DNA from: Pseudomonadota bacterium
GTDB taxonomy: Bacteria > Pseudomonadota > Gammaproteobacteria > Steroidobacterales > Steroidobacteraceae
Reading direction: 5' to 3'
Assembly (NCBI GenBank): GCA_018241455.1
Contig: JAFEDW010000093.1
Coordinates: 1-7,855, forward strand
Length of the DNA stretch: 7,855 nt
Under the pieces are notes generated by a model, which saw only the letters and a program-made list of their open reading frames with translations, did no database searches and was not told where the DNA came from. Position numbers and translations under genes: made by a program. Position 1 is the first letter of the stretch. Every line of letters begins with the position of its first letter. Below, piece after piece: positions 6,265-7,855 of this stretch.

Positions 6265-6270
6265 CGCGGG

Positions 6271-6723
6271 ATGTACAAACGAATTCTGGTGCCGCTCGAC
6301 GGGAGCGATGCCTCGGTCTTCGGACTCGCGGAAGCAATCCGGCTGGCCAAGAACCAGGACGCGACGCTACGGCTGGTCCATGTCATCGATGCCTTTCCGG
6401 TCGCGATGCCGGAAGCGGTGGTCTTCTCCGATCAGGGTGCCTACGATGCCATCTGCAATGCCGGACGAAGACTCTTGCACGAGCATGAGCTTTCGGTGCG
6501 CGGCGCGGGCATCGCGGTCGACAGCGTACTGGTCGAGGCGATGGGTTCGCAGGCAGGATTGCTGATCCTGCAGCAGGCCCGGGAATGGCGCGCCAACCTC
6601 ATTGCGATGGGCACGCACGGCCGGCGCGGCATTCGCCGCCTGCTGCTGGGAAGTGACGCCGAAATCGTGGTTCGCCACACGACGGTGCCGTTGCTGCTGG
6701 TGCGCGCCCATGAGTCCACGTAG
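6271..6723 (+). CDS. Universal stress protein (UspA family, ATP-binding type)
   Basis: A single-domain protein of 150 residues, the usual family size. It opens with YKRILVPLDGSDAS, which contains the conserved Asp10. It carries the complete nucleotide motif G-x2-G-x9-G-S near the C-terminus (G114, G117, G127, S128; GTHGRRGIRRLLLGSDAE), followed by the final strand VPLLLVRA. This motif marks the ATP-binding branch of the family, such as MJ0577, rather than the non-binding UspA branch. These cytoplasmic dimers help cells survive starvation, hypoxia or other stress, by mechanisms that are mostly unclear. The gene leads a rightward pair with a nitroreductase 45 bases downstream and diverges from phosphofructokinase. 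The neighbourhood suggests a low-oxygen or energy-stress response. Nothing in the protein identifies its partner. Confidence 0.95.
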   Translation: MYKRILVPLDGSDASVFGLAEAIRLAKNQDATLRLVHVIDAFPVAMPEAVVFSDQGAYDAICNAGRRLLHEHELSVRGAGIAVDSVLVEAMGSQAGLLILQQAREWRANLIAMGTHGRRGIRRLLLGSDAEIVVRHTTVPLLLVRAHEST

Positions 6724-6768
6724 GCCCGCATCGCGCCGCGGAGTGCGAGCGGCTCCAGGAGAGCGCAC

Positions 6769-7356
6769 ATGATTCGTGTCCCACCGCCAATGACGCTGGA
6801 CGAGGCAATTGCGGGGCGATCATCGGTGCGGGAATACACGGGCCAGCGGCTGGATGATGCGGCGATCGCGATGCTGCTCGACGCTGCCGTGCGCGCACCC
6901 ACGGCGATGCATGCAGAGTCGTGGCGATTCGTGGTTGTCCAGGATGAAGCGCGGCTCGCGCGCTTGTCCGACCGGGCCAAGTTGCTGCTTGACGATCGGG
7001 CCCGCCGCCTGCACGAGCGTCCCGGGCGGCGCGGGCCTGAGGTCTTCTCGAAGCCGGATTTCAGCATCTTTTATAACGCAGGAACGCTGCTCGTCATTTG
7101 CGCCGACGCCGGGAACCCGTTCGGCGCGGCCGACTGCTGGTTGGCGGCCGAGAACCTGATGCTCAAGGCCCATGCGATGCGCCTCGGCACCTGCGTCATA
7201 GGGTCGGCCGTCAGCGCGCTGAACGAGCCGGACATCAAGGCGGAACTCGGAATTCCTGCCAGCCATGCGGCCGTGGCACCGATCATCGTGGGCACGCCGG
7301 TGCACGAGGGATCGCCGACGGCGCGCCGTGATCCGGAAGTACTGGCGCGGCGTTAG
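6769..7356 (+). CDS. FMN-dependent nitroreductase family protein
   Basis: This 195-residue protein is a small nitroreductase-fold flavoprotein. FMN-contact elements are visible in order: RSSVREYTGQ at 17-26, APTAMHAESWRF at 43-54, FYNAGTLLVICA at 101-112, the helix AADCWLAAENLML at 120-132 and LGTCVIGSAVSALN at 139-152, ending with PIIVGTPVHEGSP. The APTAMH(x)E(x)W variant replaces the more common N-x-QPW; I recall it from a nitroreductase subgroup often found beside universal stress proteins. The family reduces nitro compounds, quinones or flavins with NAD(P)H. The natural substrate of this subgroup is unknown, and some members may instead store or sequester flavin. The start is supported by AGGAG seven bases before the ATG. 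It lies 45 bases after the universal stress protein in the same direction (probable operon). No membrane segment or signal peptide is seen. Confidence 0.93.
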   Translation: MIRVPPPMTLDEAIAGRSSVREYTGQRLDDAAIAMLLDAAVRAPTAMHAESWRFVVVQDEARLARLSDRAKLLLDDRARRLHERPGRRGPEVFSKPDFSIFYNAGTLLVICADAGNPFGAADCWLAAENLMLKAHAMRLGTCVIGSAVSALNEPDIKAELGIPASHAAVAPIIVGTPVHEGSPTARRDPEVLARR

Positions 7357-7451
7357 CGCCCGTTCCCGCTCTCAAAGAACGCGACCAGGCTGGCCACGGC
7401 TACGCCGGCATGTCAGCGCGGACCGGGGCTGCTACAGCAGAAGCGGGTGCT
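7357..7451. other. Short convergent intergenic stretch without a recognisable terminator
   Basis: These 95 bases separate the ends of the rightward nitroreductase gene and the leftward receiver-domain gene. I see only weak hairpins, such as GGCG-TTAG-CGCC over the nitroreductase stop and CTGCT-AC-AGCAG at 7429-7440, and no T-run on either strand. Transcripts may end by Rho or beyond this stretch. Confidence 0.5.
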
Positions 7452-7855
7452 TCAGGCCAGCGTCGGCGACAGCTCGCGATCGAGCGCGGCCTGCAGCGTA
7501 TGCAGGTTGAGCGGCTTGTCGAGGATCTCGACGATGCCGGCCCTGGCCGCGTTCACTTCGATGCCGGTGTTGCGGTGGCCGGTCATCAGGATGACAGGCA
7601 CCTGCGGCGCACGCTCGTGGATGCGAGCCGCAAGTTCGGCGCCGCGCATCGTCGGCATGCGCTCGTCCGTGAGCACGGCGCGAAAGCGCTGCGGATCACG
7701 ATCGAAGGCATCGAGCGCGGCCCGCGCATCCCTGAAGCCGACCGGCTCGTAGCCGAGCGAGGCCAGCAGGTCCTCGGCCAGCGTGACGAGCTCGGGTTCG
7801 TCATCGACCACGAGGATCGTCTCGCCGCGACCCTCGCTGCGCGCCGGGCGCGCTG
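7452..7855 (-). CDS. C-terminal receiver domain of a signalling protein, probably a hybrid histidine kinase (5' end missing)
   Basis: The frame is open from the right edge leftward to the stop at 7454-7452, giving 134 residues. They hold a complete response-regulator receiver domain: the acidic pair in ILVVDDEP, the phospho-acceptor Asp in LTDERMP, the Thr in ILMTGH and the Lys in LDKPLN. The domain runs to within about 15 residues of the C-terminus, so no output domain follows. The sequence before it, ending ARSEGRGETILVVDDEP, resembles the linker between a kinase ATPase domain and an attached receiver in hybrid kinases. A GTG at 7811 could in theory start a stand-alone receiver, but it would cut off the first beta strand (TILV) and has no ribosome binding site. 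A stand-alone CheY-like protein starting just outside the window is the main alternative. Its convergent position beside the stress genes makes it a possible, unproven, regulator of them. Confidence 0.85.
   Translation of the reverse strand, partial: ARPARSEGRGETILVVDDEPELVTLAEDLLASLGYEPVGFRDARAALDAFDRDPQRFRAVLTDERMPTMRGAELAARIHERAPQVPVILMTGHRNTGIEVNAARAGIVEILDKPLNLHTLQAALDRELSPTLA

Larger units (their letters stand above)
6045..6270. promoter_or_regulatory. Divergent regulatory region between phosphofructokinase and universal stress protein
   Basis: At 226 bases this is the longest gap in the window. It must hold promoters for both operons. I see a near-palindrome at 6141-6156, a clearly AT-richer stretch at about 6190-6245 in otherwise GC-rich DNA, a short inverted repeat TCATT-ATC-AATGA at 6225-6237, two direct TCATTA copies (6193-6198 and 6225-6230, 32 bases apart) and a weak FNR-like box at 6221-6234. 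A possible -10, CATTAT at 6226-6231, lacks a good -35. No small gene is evident. Confidence 0.65.

Noticed and set aside
5064..6488. 474-codon open frame on the plus strand
   Set aside because: It lies antisense to the phosphofructokinase gene, its protein has no family character (Arg/His/Ala-rich) and it overlaps the universal stress protein start. Long antisense frames are expected in GC-rich DNA.
7429..7440. CTGCT-AC-AGCAG hairpin as a terminator for either convergent gene
   Set aside because: The loop is only two bases, the stem is five, and no T-run follows on either strand.
7452..7811. Stand-alone receiver protein starting at the GTG at 7811
   Set aside because: The start would remove the first beta strand, there is no ribosome binding site, and the frame continues upstream to the window edge with a linker typical of hybrid kinases.
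1..7855. tRNA, rRNA, CRISPR arrays, insertion sequences, attachment sites
   Set aside because: I found no cloverleaf-like sequence, no regularly spaced repeats, no transposase or integrase frame and no terminal inverted repeats with target duplications.

Overview
The window is GC-rich and gene-dense: eight protein genes, no RNA genes, no mobile elements and no intergenic gap longer than about 230 bases. The gene families suggest a high-GC proteobacterium, most likely a gammaproteobacterium. The acyl-CoA synthetase closely resembles E. coli FadD, and the fatty acyl-CoA reductase has the two-domain architecture known from Marinobacter. This placement is an inference from remembered protein families; no search was run.

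Left half (1-4561): a wax-ester (neutral lipid) module. A WS/DGAT acyltransferase is read leftward and runs off the window. Divergent from it, across a 113-base promoter region, lie a two-domain fatty acyl-CoA reductase and a FadD-type long-chain acyl-CoA synthetase, 33 bases apart and probably one operon. Together they could activate free fatty acids to acyl-CoA, reduce acyl-CoA to fatty alcohol, and join alcohol with acyl-CoA into wax ester (or make triacylglycerol).

Right half (4572-7356): a stress and energy module. An ATP-type 6-phosphofructokinase and a two-CBS-domain protein form a leftward pair. A universal stress protein with an intact ATP-binding motif and an FMN nitroreductase form a rightward pair. 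The two pairs diverge from a 226-base intergenic region that holds a near-palindrome, an AT-rich patch and a weak FNR-like box. The leftward CBS gene meets the rightward acyl-CoA synthetase tail to tail; both stop codons lie in one 7-bp inverted repeat.

Right edge (7452-7855): the C-terminal receiver domain of a larger signalling protein, probably a hybrid histidine kinase, read leftward and cut by the window end.

The most notable feature is the combination. WS/DGAT, universal stress protein, nitroreductase, CBS protein, phosphofructokinase and a two-component protein are all protein types found in the mycobacterial DosR dormancy regulon, here packed in under 8 kb next to a complete acyl-CoA-to-wax-ester route. 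Individually every gene belongs to a known family. Only the grouping and its possible shared control look new, and that is a hypothesis.
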